NCBI GenBank assembly: GCA_001465015.1
Contig: LNEO01000123.1
Location: 62,001 to 126,000 of the forward strand
Direction of reading: 5' to 3'
DNA from: Deltaproteobacteria bacterium Ga0077539
GTDB lineage: Bacteria > Myxococcota_A > Polyangia > Polyangiales > Ga0077539
Length of the DNA stretch: 64,000 nucleotides
Part shown: positions 43,824 to 54,100 of the stretch, piece by piece
Position numbering within the stretch: the first letter of the stretch is position 1
How the letters are laid out: each line of letters begins with the position of its first letter
Notes under the pieces: generated by a model
The model's database searches: none
What the model was told of the DNA's origin: nothing
What the model saw: only the letters and a program-made list of their open reading frames with translations
Program-made: the position numbers and the translations under genes

Positions 43824-44906
43824 ATGCGTTATCCACTGCTTGTTCTCGCGGCTCTTGCGGCAACCCACTGCGCCCCGGCCGAGATGGTTTCTCCTGACGT
43901 CAGACGCGTTGATGCGAGGGCGGATCAAGCAGATTCGCAGAGCAACCCGAGCGACGTTCCGAATCCGCCGGATGTCCGCGTCGCGGACTCTGGCGTCGAC
44001 ACGGGCGTCGATACGGGCGTTGCGACCGATGTTCCGACGGCCATGGACGTCGTTGGCCCGACGGATACCGGCGTCGACAGCGGCGTTGTGAGCATGGACA
44101 GCGGCGTCGATACCGGCGTGGACACTGGCGTCGACACGGGCGTCGATACGGGCGTGGACACTGGCGTCGACACGGGCGTCGACGTTCGGTTGCCGCCTGG
44201 GTCGTCGCCGGCTGGAGGACCGTGCGGTGCCTCGGTCGACTGTCGCACGGGCCTCACCTGCGACACGAGTGTCCGAGGAGGTCTCTGCACGGCCGCGTGT
44301 CGCAACAGCGTGAGTCAGGCAACGGAGCAGATGCAGTGCGGCGGCACGGGCTCGACGTGCATGACGATCGGCGACCCGCCCACGGAGAACTCGTTCTGCG
44401 TGCAAACGTGCCGTCCGGGCCCAGGGCCTGGATGTCGCCCTGGCCACGTGTGCTCGGGCTTCTGGTACACGCACGCCGGGGGAATCGCGGACACGCCTGG
44501 CTGCTTCCCGTTCTGCTTCAGCAACGCGGATTGTCCCTCGGGGGAGCTGTGCGACACCCGCACGGGGTCGTGCACGGCGACCGGCTCGCGACCCGGCGCG
44601 CTTCCGGATGGAAGTCGCTGCACGTTGCCGGCGATGGGCGCCCCGTCGCCTTGTCGCGGAATCTGCTTCCGCGTGGTCGACTCGGGCACGTTCGGCGTGT
44701 GCGGCTCGTTGATCGACCTGGCGCAGACGAGCGCGTGCCCAGACGGCCCGGCAACACCGATTCTCAGCCGTCCCACGACGGACAACCTCGCGCTCTGCAT
44801 CTGGCGGTCGTGCTCGGCCACGATGTGTTGTTCCGGCGGCCTCGTGTGCGAATCTGGCTCGTGCACCGTTGACGACCCGATGGAGCCGAACACGCCCTGC
44901 ATGTGA
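43824..44906 (+). CDS. Cysteine-rich lipoprotein, copy 2
   Basis: 360 residues. The start ATG gives MRYPLLVLAALAATHC with a lipobox. Unlike copy 1, the low-complexity region sits between signal and core: DTGV units in two blocks. The core matches copy 1 closely in order (GGPCGASVDCRTGLTCDTS, MQCGGTGSTCMTIGD, CRPGHVCSGFWYTHAG, PGCFPFC, SPCRGICFRVVDSG, CCSGGLVC). It ends NTPCM with no repeat tail. The two genes are therefore a tandem duplication in which the linker has moved from one end to the other. Surface location inferred. Confidence 0.85.
   Translation: MRYPLLVLAALAATHCAPAEMVSPDVRRVDARADQADSQSNPSDVPNPPDVRVADSGVDTGVDTGVATDVPTAMDVVGPTDTGVDSGVVSMDSGVDTGVDTGVDTGVDTGVDTGVDTGVDVRLPPGSSPAGGPCGASVDCRTGLTCDTSVRGGLCTAACRNSVSQATEQMQCGGTGSTCMTIGDPPTENSFCVQTCRPGPGPGCRPGHVCSGFWYTHAGGIADTPGCFPFCFSNADCPSGELCDTRTGSCTATGSRPGALPDGSRCTLPAMGAPSPCRGICFRVVDSGTFGVCGSLIDLAQTSACPDGPATPILSRPTTDNLALCIWRSCSATMCCSGGLVCESGSCTVDDPMEPNTPCM
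44097..44180. repeat. 12-bp tandem repeat encoding DTGV
   Basis: Seven exact-frame 12-base units; a shorter block of three lies at 43986-44021. Third-position differences alternate (GAC/GAT, ACG/ACT/ACC), so the array is partly aged. In-frame contraction and expansion are possible. Confidence 0.85.
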
Positions 44907-45011
44907 GCGCGGAGCCGTGCAATTCCTATCGGTCGCTGCGTAGAACGCCCGTTCGAGCGCCCGAGCTGGCGTTCTTGCACGACGGAACGCCGTTTGCTGT
45001 GACCTGTGCCT

Positions 45012-46112
45012 ATGAGTCGTATCCAGTGCTTGGTTTCGCTCCTCGCGGTCGGCGCGATGGCGTGTTCGGGTCCTACGCCCATGGGAGACGCGGGCGACGC
45101 CACGACGACCGATGGGTTGGTGTTTCCTGACGTCGAGCAGGACGTCCGGCTCAGCACCAGCACATATCGAGCATGCAACGACTCGAGTGATTGCGATGAG
45201 ACGCCAAACACGCTCGGGGTCCGCGAAATCTGCGACGTCACGTATCCGGGCGGCATGTGCCGACGCGTTCGCTGTACGGACACCAGCCAGTGCGGCGCGC
45301 TCGGCGTGTGCTCGCTGCGCGACGGATGTGTGCCTCGATGCACGCGACAGAGCGACACGTGCACGCAGTACGCGGCGGTGTGCCTCGCGTTTCAGATTCC
45401 GTTTCTCGGCAGCGGCGGGTGCTTTCCTGCGTGCGATCCGCGCGCGGCGAGGTCCGACGGCGGGGGCGCGGCCGACGGCGGCGCTCGCGGCTGCCTCAAC
45501 GATCTCGTGTGCGACCCGTTCGCGGGCCGCTGCGTCGCCCGCCCGTCGACAGCCGGCGCTGAGAACGGCTCGCCCTGCACGGGTGATGGCGATTGCCGCT
45601 CGAGTATTTGCATTCCCGAGACCGACGCTCGCATCGACGTGAGACCGACGGGGTTTCTCGCGGGATACTGCGTCTCGCACGCGCCGCTCCCGGCCGAGAG
45701 CGTGTTCGGCGCACGGCGTGGGATGACGCTCCCCACCAGCACGTGCCCCGACGGAACGGTGGTCCTCCCCGACCCAGACGCAGCTCCAGGCTCCGCCACG
45801 CGCTGCTTCAAGGCGTGCACCAGCAACAGCATGTGTCGCGAAGGCTACCGCTGCGATCGCATGGGCGGCGGGACGGCGATGTTCGCCAATGGAGGATGCG
45901 TTCCGATCGACTGCGCAGCGGCGGGCGCGAGCTGTCCTGCAGGCACCCAATGCCAACGCGCCGACGTCGATGCTGGCGCGCTGTTCACTGGCTCACGCTG
46001 CGTTCGCTCGAGCGACGGAGGCACAGGAACCGACGCGAGCGCCGACGGATCGAGCGACGGATCGAGCGACGCATCGATGGCGACGGACGCCGGCCTCGAC
46101 GCATCGGGCTGA
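45012..46112 (+). CDS. Cysteine-rich lipoprotein, third type
   Basis: 366 residues. The signal ends GAMAC. The core differs from the two paralogues upstream (for example CDETPNTLGVREICDVTYPGG, QCGALGVCSLRDGC, CTSNSMCREGYRCDR). It shares short motifs with them (TYPGGMC against SFPGGLC; NGSPC against GNPC), so distant relatedness is likely. The tail is Asp/Ser/Gly/Ala-rich (DASADGSSDGSSDASMATDA). An upstream GTG at 45006 is possible. It converges on hslU with a 22-base gap. Function unknown. Confidence 0.82.
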   Translation: MSRIQCLVSLLAVGAMACSGPTPMGDAGDATTTDGLVFPDVEQDVRLSTSTYRACNDSSDCDETPNTLGVREICDVTYPGGMCRRVRCTDTSQCGALGVCSLRDGCVPRCTRQSDTCTQYAAVCLAFQIPFLGSGGCFPACDPRAARSDGGGAADGGARGCLNDLVCDPFAGRCVARPSTAGAENGSPCTGDGDCRSSICIPETDARIDVRPTGFLAGYCVSHAPLPAESVFGARRGMTLPTSTCPDGTVVLPDPDAAPGSATRCFKACTSNSMCREGYRCDRMGGGTAMFANGGCVPIDCAAAGASCPAGTQCQRADVDAGALFTGSRCVRSSDGGTGTDASADGSSDGSSDASMATDAGLDASG

Positions 46113-46134
46113 TCGCGGCCTCGCCCCAGCGCTG

Positions 46135-47481
46135 CTACAGCATGAACCGCGAGAGGTCTTCGTCCTGCAGAATGGGCGACAGCTTCTCGCGCACCTTGTC
46201 GCCCGTGAGCTTCACGTTCTGCCGCTCGGAATCCAGGTCCGGCGCGATAAACGAAAGCTCCTCGAGCAGCGCCTCGAGCACGGTGTGCAGTCGACGAGCG
46301 CCGATGTCTTCGGTGCGTCGGTTCGCCTCCGCTGCGATGTCGGCGATCGCTTCGATCGCATCGTCGGAGAACTCGAGCTTCACGCCTTCGGTCTCGAGCA
46401 GCGCTTGATACTGGCGCGTCAGCGCGCTCTTGGGTTCGCGGAGGATCCTCACGAAATCGTCGCGCGTGAGCGACTCGAGCTCGACGCGAATGGGAAACCG
46501 CCCCTGGAGCTCCGGCAGCAAATCGCTGGGTTTGCTCACGTGAAACGCGCCCGCTGCGATGAACAGGACGTGATCGGTCTTCACGGGTCCGTACTTGGTC
46601 TGCACCGTCGTCCCCTCGACGAGGGGAAGCAGGTCGCGCTGCACGCCCTCGCGAGAGACGTCGGGGCCGCCAGAGCGCGCCCCTCCACGCGAGGCCACCT
46701 TATCGATCTCGTCGATGAACACGATCCCGTGCTGCTCGGCGCGAACGATCGCCTCACGAACAGCGCTCTCCTGGTCGATCAGCTTCGACGCTTCTTCTTG
46801 CACGAACTGCGTGAACGCCTCGGGCACCGAGACCTTCTTCTTGCGCCCTGCGCCGCCCCGCCCGAAACCCGGAAACATCGGCAGTCCCTTGAACATCTCG
46901 CTCAACTGCTGGCCGATTTGTTCACCGCCGCCCGGAGGCCCGCCGAGCACGTTGACCATCGGCGACGACGGGGCGTCGACCACGTCGATCTCCACGGTCT
47001 TGTCGTCGAGCTGTCCTCTGCGAAACGCCTCGCGGAGCGCGCTCTTGTCGCCGGCGAGCTCTTTGTGTTGCTGCGCGAGCAGCGCGAGCAGCCGGTCCTC
47101 CGCCGCGATCTCTGCCTTCGCGTTGACCGAGCGCATCTGCTCTTGCTTCACCATGTGCAGCGCGAGGTCCGCGAGCTCTTTGATCATCGACTCGACGTCG
47201 CGACCGACGTAGCCGACCTCGGTGAACTTGGTGGCTTCGACCTTCACGAACGGCGCGTGCGCGAGGCGCGCGAGCCTGCGCGCGATCTCGGTCTTGCCGA
47301 CGCCAGTGGGCCCGATCATCAAGATGTTCTTCGGCAGGATCTCGTCGCGAAGGTCCGGCCCGACTTGCTGTCTTCTCCAGCGATTTCGCAGCGCGATCGC
47401 GACGGCGCGCTTGGCCTTGCCCTGACCAACGATGTTCTCGTCGAGCTTGGCGACGATCTCTCTCGGCGTCAGTTCGCTCAC
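46135..47481 (-). CDS. hslU: ATP-dependent protease ATPase subunit HslU
   Basis: 448 residues. AAA+ unfoldase partner of HslV. Walker [10 protein letters not shown] near residue 58, Walker [10 protein letters not shown], the sensor region [15 protein letters not shown] and the C-terminal [13 protein letters not shown] are all present. The I-domain insert has a Gly/Pro-rich stretch (GGPPGGGEQ...GFGRGGAG). It ends DLSRFML; the C-terminal residues of HslU insert into HslV and activate it. The GTG start overlaps the hslV stop (GTGA). Intact, last gene of the cluster. Confidence 0.97.
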   Translation of the reverse strand: MSELTPREIVAKLDENIVGQGKAKRAVAIALRNRWRRQQVGPDLRDEILPKNILMIGPTGVGKTEIARRLARLAHAPFVKVEATKFTEVGYVGRDVESMIKELADLALHMVKQEQMRSVNAKAEIAAEDRLLALLAQQHKELAGDKSALREAFRRGQLDDKTVEIDVVDAPSSPMVNVLGGPPGGGEQIGQQLSEMFKGLPMFPGFGRGGAGRKKKVSVPEAFTQFVQEEASKLIDQESAVREAIVRAEQHGIVFIDEIDKVASRGGARSGGPDVSREGVQRDLLPLVEGTTVQTKYGPVKTDHVLFIAAGAFHVSKPSDLLPELQGRFPIRVELESLTRDDFVRILREPKSALTRQYQALLETEGVKLEFSDDAIEAIADIAAEANRRTEDIGARRLHTVLEALLEELSFIAPDLDSERQNVKLTGDKVREKLSPILQDEDLSRFML

Positions 47482-48017
47482 CCGATGGCCTCCACGGTGA
47501 TGTGTTGATTGGTGTAGATGCAGATGTCGCCGGCGATCATCAACGCCTCGCGCGCCACCTCTGCCGGCGCCAGCTCGGTGTGCGCGACGAGCGCCCTCGC
47601 CGCGGCGAGCGCGTACGGGCCGCCTGAGCCAATGGCGACCACGCCCTCGTCCGGCTCGATCAGGTCGCCCGTCCCGCCTACGAGAAACGTCTGCTTTTCG
47701 TCGACGGCGATGAGCATCGCTTCGAGTTGTCTCAGCGCGCGGTCGAGCCTCCACTCCTTGGCGAGCTCGACGCACGCGCGCGCGAGGTGTCCTCGGTGCG
47801 CTTCGAGCTTGGCCTCGAGGCGATCGAAGAGCGCAAACGCGTCCGCCGCCCCGCCGGCGAAGCCCACGAGCACCTTACCCTGATGGAGGCGCCGAACCTT
47901 TCTGGCCTGTCGCTTGACGACGGTGTTGCCGAGGGTCACCTGGCCGTCCGCCGCGATCGCCGCGCGATCTCCACGGCGAACGGCGATCACCGTCGTCGCG
48001 TGAATGCTGTCCTTCAT
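47478..48017 (-). CDS. hslV: ATP-dependent protease peptidase subunit HslV
   Basis: 179 residues. The N-terminus [13 protein letters not shown] places the catalytic threonine at Thr8 after a seven-residue propeptide, as in proteasome-type Ntn hydrolases. Other marks are [40 protein letters not shown] and [15 protein letters not shown]. The product forms a dodecamer degrading unfolded proteins fed by HslU. The start overlaps the xerC stop (ATGA). Confidence 0.97.
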   Translation of the reverse strand: MKDSIHATTVIAVRRGDRAAIAADGQVTLGNTVVKRQARKVRRLHQGKVLVGFAGGAADAFALFDRLEAKLEAHRGHLARACVELAKEWRLDRALRQLEAMLIAVDEKQTFLVGGTGDLIEPDEGVVAIGSGGPYALAAARALVAHTELAPAEVAREALMIAGDICIYTNQHITVEAIG

Positions 48018-49036
48018 GGCTCTTCCTTCGTGCGCCCCGAGAGCGGGTGGGCCGAGTCGTAGACCTTCATGACTTTTTCGACCGAGACGTGGGTGTAGCG
48101 CTCGGTCGTGCGAAGGCTGGCGTGTCCGAGCATCTCTTGAATCATTCGCAGATCCGCGCCGCCGTCGAGCAAGTGCGTCGCGCACGTGTGCCGTAGCGTA
48201 TGCGGATGCAGGTCCGCTCGGCCAGCGCTGAGCTCGCCGTAGGCCTTCACGAGGTGCTGAAGCTGTCGGGTGGTCAGCCTCGTTCCGTAGCGCCCGAGAA
48301 AGAGCGCGCGCGGATGCTGCTCGCCGGTGCTCGGGTTGCGCAGCGCGTGTCGCACCGCGAGGTACTCGACGATCGCGTCGCACGCCGGTCTCCCGAGGGG
48401 AACGACGCGCTCCTTGTTGCCCTTGCCGCGAACGCGCGCCGTTCGATTGCGCGGATCGATGTCCTCGAGGTCGAGCCCGACCAGCTCGCTCACGCGCACA
48501 CCGCCGCCGTAGAGCACCTCGAGCATCGCGCGATCGCGCAGCGATTGCCGCTCTTTCTCTGCGGGATCGACGGCCCTCGCCCCAGCGCGCTCGGTGAACC
48601 GCGCCTCTTCGGGCGCCTCCATCAACCTCGACGCCGACGGAACGGACATCACCGTCGGCAGCTCCCTCGAGAGCTTCGGCGCTTTGAGCAGCGCGGTCGG
48701 GTCGTCTTTGACGCGGCCGATCTTGCGCGCCCACTTGAAGAACGACCGCGACGACGAGACGTTGCGCGCGATGGTCGCGTGCGTGCGCGCCTTGGCGCGG
48801 GACCCGAGCCAGCCGCGCAGAAGCGCGAGGCTGATCCCTTCGATCGTCGCCGGACCCTCTGCGTACTTGCGCGCGTACTCTGCGAGCGTCCGCAGGTCGC
48901 GAAGGTAGTGCTCGACCGTGCGAGCCGACGAGCGTCGCTCGTGAAGCAGGTAGGTGGCGAACGCCGCGAGATCCTTCGCGAGCGGGTCGTCGGGTTCGCC
49001 TTCGAACAGCTTCGTGATGTCAACTGCTACGGTCAT
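48014..49036 (-). CDS. xerC: Tyrosine recombinase XerC-type
   Basis: 340 residues. An N-terminal SAM-like DNA-binding domain (~15-110) precedes the catalytic core, which shows [14 protein letters not shown] (first Arg), [12 protein letters not shown] (HxxR) and [16 protein letters not shown] with the nucleophile tyrosine. It resolves chromosome dimers at dif in the cytoplasm. It is ~40 residues longer than usual, mostly from an Ala/Glu/Arg-rich insert (~145-175, [19 protein letters not shown]) between domains. Its place after trmFO and before hslV is the position of codV/xerC in many genomes. Whether it is the housekeeping XerC needs the partner xerD, which is not in the window. Confidence 0.92.
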   Translation of the reverse strand: MTVAVDITKLFEGEPDDPLAKDLAAFATYLLHERRSSARTVEHYLRDLRTLAEYARKYAEGPATIEGISLALLRGWLGSRAKARTHATIARNVSSSRSFFKWARKIGRVKDDPTALLKAPKLSRELPTVMSVPSASRLMEAPEEARFTERAGARAVDPAEKERQSLRDRAMLEVLYGGGVRVSELVGLDLEDIDPRNRTARVRGKGNKERVVPLGRPACDAIVEYLAVRHALRNPSTGEQHPRALFLGRYGTRLTTRQLQHLVKAYGELSAGRADLHPHTLRHTCATHLLDGGADLRMIQEMLGHASLRTTERYTHVSVEKVMKVYDSAHPLSGRTKEEP

Positions 49037-49086
49037 GACGTCCGCACGAGGGTGTAGCGCGTCCGCGGGCGACTCCTGAATTTTTC

Positions 49087-50424
49087 TCAGCGATCGCGAG
49101 GGCGGGGCGCGTTGCGCTCGAGCCAGGGCGCGAGCTCGTCGAGCGCGCGGCGCGCGTAGTGCTGCTCGTACTTCTCGGCCTTCGAGAGCTTCTTGGACAG
49201 CCCCTCGATCGGGGGAACCATGGACCAGGTCACGTTCGACGGCTGAAAGTCTTTGCGCACGGTCCACAGGTGGCGCACGAGCGCGCCGAGCGCGGTGGTG
49301 TTTGGCGGAGGGTCGAACGGACCATCGACCGCGCGCTGCGCGAGCATGAGCGCGCACACGAACCCGCACGCCGCGCTCTCGAGATAGCCCTCGACGCCGG
49401 CGATCTGGCCCGCGAGAAACACCCCCGGCCGCGCCTTGAGCTCGAGCGCCTGCGTGAGCAATCGGGGGCTGTTGACGAAGGTGTTTCGGTGCACGCTGCC
49501 GAAGCGCAAGAACTCCGCGCGCTCGAGGCCCGGGATCGAGCGAAACACCCTCGCCTGCTCGCCGAACGTCATGCGCGTCTGAAATCCCACGACGTTGTAC
49601 GCCGTCGCGGCGACGTCTTCTTGCCGGAGCTGCACGCACGCGTACGGCCAACGCCCTGTCTTCGGATCGGTGAGCCCGACGCCCTTCATGGGCCCGTAGC
49701 GCAGCGTCTCGGGGCCTCGCTCAGCCATCACCTCGATGGGAAGACACCCCTCGAAGTACCGTGTCTCTTCGAACGCGCGCGGGTCGACCTTCTTCGCCGC
49801 CAGCACGTCGCGGACGAACGCCTCGTACGCCGCGCGGTCGAGCGGGCAATTGACGTACGCGTCGTCCTCGCCCTTGTCGTAGCGCGACGCGCGAAAGACG
49901 CGCTCCCAATCGATCGAATCCGCGGCGATCACCGGCGAGATCGCGTCGTAGTAGGCGAGGTGCTCGGCGCCGACGGCGCGGGCGAGGCTCGCGGCGAGAC
50001 GATCGCCGGTGAGCGGACCGGTCGCGAGGATCACGGGTCCGTCGGGGATCTCGTCGACGATCCCGTGCTCGATCACGATGTTTTTGTGTGCGCCGATCCG
50101 CGCGGTGATCGCGGCGCTGAAGCGCTCGCGATCCACGGCGAGCGCTCCGCCGGCGGGGACCTGGGTCTCGTCCGCGCACGAGATCACCAGCGATCCGCCT
50201 CGCCGAAGCTCTTCTTTCATCAGCCCGACGGCGTTGGACAGCGCCGCGCCTCGAAAGGAGTTTGAGCAGACGAGCTCGCACAGGTCGTCCGTGACCTGCG
50301 CAGGCGTGCGCGCGAGGGGCTTCTGCTCGACCAACGTGACCATGATCCCGCGCTCGGCGAGCTGCCACGCAGCCTCGCACCCAGCGAGCCCTCCGCCGAC
50401 GACCTTGACGCGCTCGATTCGCAC
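49087..50424 (-). CDS. trmFO: Folate-dependent tRNA (uracil-54-C5)-methyltransferase TrmFO
   Basis: 445 residues from a GTG start. FAD-binding [11 protein letters not shown] at the N-terminus, CSNSFRG and the [16 protein letters not shown] block, which includes a conserved cysteine, identify TrmFO (Gid). It uses methylene-tetrahydrofolate and FADH2 to make m5U54 in the T-loop of tRNA. It lies 16 bases downstream of the patatin-like gene and 50 before xerC. Typical length and complete. Confidence 0.95.
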   Translation of the reverse strand: MRIERVKVVGGGLAGCEAAWQLAERGIMVTLVEQKPLARTPAQVTDDLCELVCSNSFRGAALSNAVGLMKEELRRGGSLVISCADETQVPAGGALAVDRERFSAAITARIGAHKNIVIEHGIVDEIPDGPVILATGPLTGDRLAASLARAVGAEHLAYYDAISPVIAADSIDWERVFRASRYDKGEDDAYVNCPLDRAAYEAFVRDVLAAKKVDPRAFEETRYFEGCLPIEVMAERGPETLRYGPMKGVGLTDPKTGRWPYACVQLRQEDVAATAYNVVGFQTRMTFGEQARVFRSIPGLERAEFLRFGSVHRNTFVNSPRLLTQALELKARPGVFLAGQIAGVEGYLESAACGFVCALMLAQRAVDGPFDPPPNTTALGALVRHLWTVRKDFQPSNVTWSMVPPIEGLSKKLSKAEKYEQHYARRALDELAPWLERNAPRPRDR

Positions 50425-50440
50425 AGGGGCTTTGTATGTG

Positions 50441-51676
50441 TCAGCGGGCGTCGGAAGCAAAGAGCTTCGCGAGCTGCTCTTTGTGCGCGCGGGCGTCGGC
50501 GATGCCCAGCTCGACGAGCGGCGCGCAGTAGCTCTGGTCGAAGAGCAGGTAGCTGACGGCGTCCGCGTCGGACTCGTCCGAGGCGCGCGCATAGCGCTGG
50601 AGCGCTCGCGCGACGAGGCCTTTTGCGCGCCGCGCGAACTCGGGGCTTCTCGCGACGTCTCCCGCGAGCACGCCGAGGTCCTGCGACGGCTCGATCCTGA
50701 GCTCCTCGATCGTCCGAAGGGCGGCAGCGCCCTGCGCGGCGAGCTGCTCGTTGAGCCGCTCGCCGAATCGATCGCCGAACGCTCTGGCGCCCGCCTCGAG
50801 CACCGAGTTGGTCCTGCGGAGGCGATCGAGGTCGTAGTCGACGTGATCGAGCCAGAGGGCGTTGATGACCTTTCCCGCGAGAAAAAACGCGGAAGGCGGA
50901 CCGTGGCCTGGTGTCGGCGGATGCATCGAGAGCCTGGGTCGATCGGCCTCGGGCGGGCGATGGCGCAGCGAGATCACCAGCACCCGCTCGGCGCCGAGGC
51001 GCACCGCGGGCGCGATGGGCGTGTTCAGCCGCAGCCCGCCGTCGCAGTAGTACTGCCCGTCGATCGAGACCGCGGGAAACACGATCGGAATGGCGGCGCT
51101 CGCCAGCGCGTGCTGCGGTCGAATCCGCGTGGCGCATCCGTGCACGAACGGGTCGGTGCCCCATGCGGGCAGGCCCGGCTCGCGCCGCTCGACGAACACG
51201 ACGGTGTGTCCGCTCGAGACGTGCGTGGCGCTGACGGCGAGCGCGTCGAGGTGCCCCTCGCTGATGTTGCGCGGGATCATGGTCCAGGGGATCCCCTCGA
51301 GGACCACCTTCTCGAGGGCGCTGGGGTCGAGGACGCCGCCGTGCCTGTGCGACGAGCCAGCGGGAGCCGCGCCGAACATCGACCGCGTGAAGCGCAGCAC
51401 GTCTGTCGTGCCGAGCGGCAAGACGTCGTCGATGTTGAGCGTGCTCCATCGAGACGCCATGACCGAGCCCTGCATGTCCGGCTCGTGCGCGGTCGCGGCG
51501 AGCACGCAGGCGTTGATGGCGCCGACGGAGCTGCCGCACACGATATCAAAGTGCGCGCGAACGCCGGTGTCTCGTACGAGCCCGTCGCGCAGGTACGCGA
51601 GGACTCCTGCTTCGTACGCGCCGCGCGCGGCGCCCCCCGAGAGGACGATCGCTGTCTTGGGACGGTGTGCGCTCAA
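50441..51676 (-). CDS. Patatin-like phospholipase
   Basis: 411 residues. Oxyanion loop [11 protein letters not shown] near residue 14, nucleophile S50 in GSSVG, and the Asp of YCDGG near residue 222 form the Ser-Asp dyad of patatins. The core is ~300 residues, with a C-terminal helical tail of unknown function ([21 protein letters not shown]). No signal peptide, so cytosolic or peripherally membrane-bound, like RssA-type proteins. It lies between the vWA lipoprotein and trmFO, inside an otherwise conserved cluster. Lipid substrate unknown. Confidence 0.9.
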   Translation of the reverse strand: MSAHRPKTAIVLSGGAARGAYEAGVLAYLRDGLVRDTGVRAHFDIVCGSSVGAINACVLAATAHEPDMQGSVMASRWSTLNIDDVLPLGTTDVLRFTRSMFGAAPAGSSHRHGGVLDPSALEKVVLEGIPWTMIPRNISEGHLDALAVSATHVSSGHTVVFVERREPGLPAWGTDPFVHGCATRIRPQHALASAAIPIVFPAVSIDGQYYCDGGLRLNTPIAPAVRLGAERVLVISLRHRPPEADRPRLSMHPPTPGHGPPSAFFLAGKVINALWLDHVDYDLDRLRRTNSVLEAGARAFGDRFGERLNEQLAAQGAAALRTIEELRIEPSQDLGVLAGDVARSPEFARRAKGLVARALQRYARASDESDADAVSYLLFDQSYCAPLVELGIADARAHKEQLAKLFASDAR

Positions 51677-51715
51677 CGTTCGACGAACGATACGCTGTGA
51701 ACGCGCTGCCGTCGA

Positions 51716-54022
51716 TCAACCCGGGTCCGAAGAGCGCGCCGGGACGAGGATGAACACCTCGCGTGTGTCGAGCCGCGCGAAACCGTCGCCCACGACGTGG
51801 ATGTACGCGTGAAACAGCGTGCTGCGGTCTTCGTAGCCCGGAAACACGTCGTTGTTGGCGAAAACGATCGTGAAGCGCACGCGCGTGCCGGGCAGCACTC
51901 GGAAGAACGTGCTCGAGTCCGTGCGGCCTACGGCCTGCGCCGCGCTCACGCCGGACGCGGGCGTGAAGCAGTTTCGATTGCGCGGCTCGATTTCACAGGA
52001 AGGAACGCGGCGAGTGATGAACTCGGTCGCGTTGACCATCGCGGGGTTGGCTGGGTCGTTCTCGAGCTGCGTACTGATATCGATCGGCGTTCGGCTCGCG
52101 ATCTGGCGCACGCCCTCGACCGTTCCCTCGATGAAGGGCGCGGTGTTGGTCGTGCTGATGTCGAAGATGAACGGGTTTCCGTCGACGTTGACCGACCCCG
52201 AGCCCTCGGCCCACATGCGGAAGTCGTAGCAGGGCTGGGTGCCGACATGCATCGTGTCGACGCGCCCCTCGCAGCGCGTACCCGTCTGCGCGTTGAGCGA
52301 GATCATCCTCGCGCCGACGCGACGCATCGCCGTGAGCAGGTCATCCGTCGTGTGACCGCGTGGCATGACGTCGGTGGGCTCACGGTTGAAGTTGGTCGCG
52401 CCCGGGTTGCGCGAGCCATAGTGCGACTGCGTGTCCGAGTAGTGAACGATGATGGGGAGCGATCCCGAGCGGAAACACGCGGCCCCGAAGCGCCCTTCGG
52501 GGCACGTGGTTGGGGGCACCCAGCAGCGGTTTGCGCCCGTCCCGTTCTCGCAGGGCGTTCCGGAGCTGCGGTCGTAGTACCCGTCGCCGACGAGCAGCTG
52601 GTACATGGCCTCGACGCTCGTGGACAAACCGTCCCCTCCCGACCCGCCTGGAATCGCGACGGCGGCGGTCTGAACGGCCATCGCGTCGCGGTTGATCTGG
52701 ATGCCGCCGTACGTGCTCATCTGGCAGTGTCGGACCGGCGAGGTCCCAGGCAGCCCAGGACACAACGGGTGAAACACTCGATCGCTCGATGCTGCGTGCG
52801 CGCTGAGCGGATAGTCCTCGTAGTGTCCGACGCCGAACCAGGTCTCGGGAATCTGCGCGCGAATGCGATCCGCGATTCCCGTTACGGGCGTCGCGATCGA
52901 CTCGCGAACGGCGCGCAGCACGGTGGTCATCGAGCCGGTCGTGTCAGCGATGAAGAACACGTCCGCCACGCGGATGTTGGTGCCGAACTCGAGCTCGCGG
53001 GTCGCAGTGGTGCCCAGCGGAAGAATGACGAAGTAGTCCGTCGCTGGGATTCTCCGCATCGGGTCGGTTCCGCAGCCCATCATCATTCGGCGGCCACAGT
53101 AGGCGTTCTCGACGACGTCGAGCTGACCGTCAGCGTCCGTGTCGCCGTTGCAAATGCTGGTGCCTGCGGCGCGCTCTTCTCGGTCGCCTGCGCCGTCATT
53201 GTCCGAGTCGAAGTCCAAGAAGTCCGGCAGGCCGTCGGGCCGAACCATCGCTGGATCACGCGCGTCGACTTCGCGCGCGCACTCGAGCGGGGGCGTCGAG
53301 ATGTCCGCGTCGCCCGATTCGTCTCGGTCCGTCGCGCCGTCGCCATCCGAATCGAGGTCGCGGAAATTGCCGAGCATGTCGCGGTCGCGATCGGTGGTCC
53401 CCTCGTCGCGGTCGCCGATCGTGTCGTTGTCGGAGTCCACATCGCGCCAGTCGGGGCGGCCGTCGCTGTCGGTGTCCGGCGCCTCGGGCATCCCGTTGAC
53501 CGTGATTTCGGCGCTGTTTTCGATGCCGTCGCCGTCCGCATCACGGTCGGCGTAGTCCGGAATCCGATCGCCATCGAGGTCGAACGGATTGCGCTCCCAT
53601 CCGCCCTCGGGCGGCTCTTGCATCACGGGGGGCGCGAAGGAGGTGATGTCCTCGAGCCCGTCGCCGTTCGAGTCGCGATCGAGGTAGTCCGGCGTGTTGT
53701 CGGCGTCCGAGTCCATCGGACGGGTCACGCACGATGGCCGCTCGCTGCCGTAGTGCGCTTCGATCGCGTCCGGGATTCTGTCGTTGTCCGAGTCTTCGTC
53801 GGCCTTGTTGGGCGTGCCGTCGCGATCGGCATCGCCCTCGCCCTCGACGCTATCGGGGATCGAGTCTCGATCTGTATCGAGCGCGCAGATCGACGGCAGC
53901 GCATCAGCGCCCGTATCTGCAGCGTCGTTGCCGCCACCGTCGCCCGTCGAAACGACAGGCGGGCTACAGGCCGCGAGAAGGAGAAGAGCGCCCACGGAAA
54001 CAAAAGGAATCGTTCGTCGCAT
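51716..54022 (-). CDS. Lipoprotein with Ca-binding (TSP3-like) repeats and vWA domain
   Basis: 768 residues. The signal ends LLLLAAC (Cys19). Residues ~45-290 carry about eight DxDxDxxxD-type calcium loops (for example DTDRDSIPDSVEGEGDADRDG, DSDNDRIPD, DRDADGDGIENS), as in thrombospondin type-3 or OmpA-linked repeats. From ~350 a vWA domain follows with MIDAS DTTGSM in FFIADTTGSM. It ends with scattered cysteines. Calcium-stabilised adhesion at the surface is the likely job. It is a separate vWA family from the one at 5729. It sits between topA and patatin and reads in the same direction. Confidence 0.88.
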   Translation of the reverse strand: MRRTIPFVSVGALLLLAACSPPVVSTGDGGGNDAADTGADALPSICALDTDRDSIPDSVEGEGDADRDGTPNKADEDSDNDRIPDAIEAHYGSERPSCVTRPMDSDADNTPDYLDRDSNGDGLEDITSFAPPVMQEPPEGGWERNPFDLDGDRIPDYADRDADGDGIENSAEITVNGMPEAPDTDSDGRPDWRDVDSDNDTIGDRDEGTTDRDRDMLGNFRDLDSDGDGATDRDESGDADISTPPLECAREVDARDPAMVRPDGLPDFLDFDSDNDGAGDREERAAGTSICNGDTDADGQLDVVENAYCGRRMMMGCGTDPMRRIPATDYFVILPLGTTATRELEFGTNIRVADVFFIADTTGSMTTVLRAVRESIATPVTGIADRIRAQIPETWFGVGHYEDYPLSAHAASSDRVFHPLCPGLPGTSPVRHCQMSTYGGIQINRDAMAVQTAAVAIPGGSGGDGLSTSVEAMYQLLVGDGYYDRSSGTPCENGTGANRCWVPPTTCPEGRFGAACFRSGSLPIIVHYSDTQSHYGSRNPGATNFNREPTDVMPRGHTTDDLLTAMRRVGARMISLNAQTGTRCEGRVDTMHVGTQPCYDFRMWAEGSGSVNVDGNPFIFDISTTNTAPFIEGTVEGVRQIASRTPIDISTQLENDPANPAMVNATEFITRRVPSCEIEPRNRNCFTPASGVSAAQAVGRTDSSTFFRVLPGTRVRFTIVFANNDVFPGYEDRSTLFHAYIHVVGDGFARLDTREVFILVPARSSDPG

Positions 54023-54100
54023 GATGACCGCCGGGCTCGAACGTTGTCAGAGCCCGGGACACATGGCAAACGCTCCCGTTTCTTCTCCCGGCCGTTCGGG

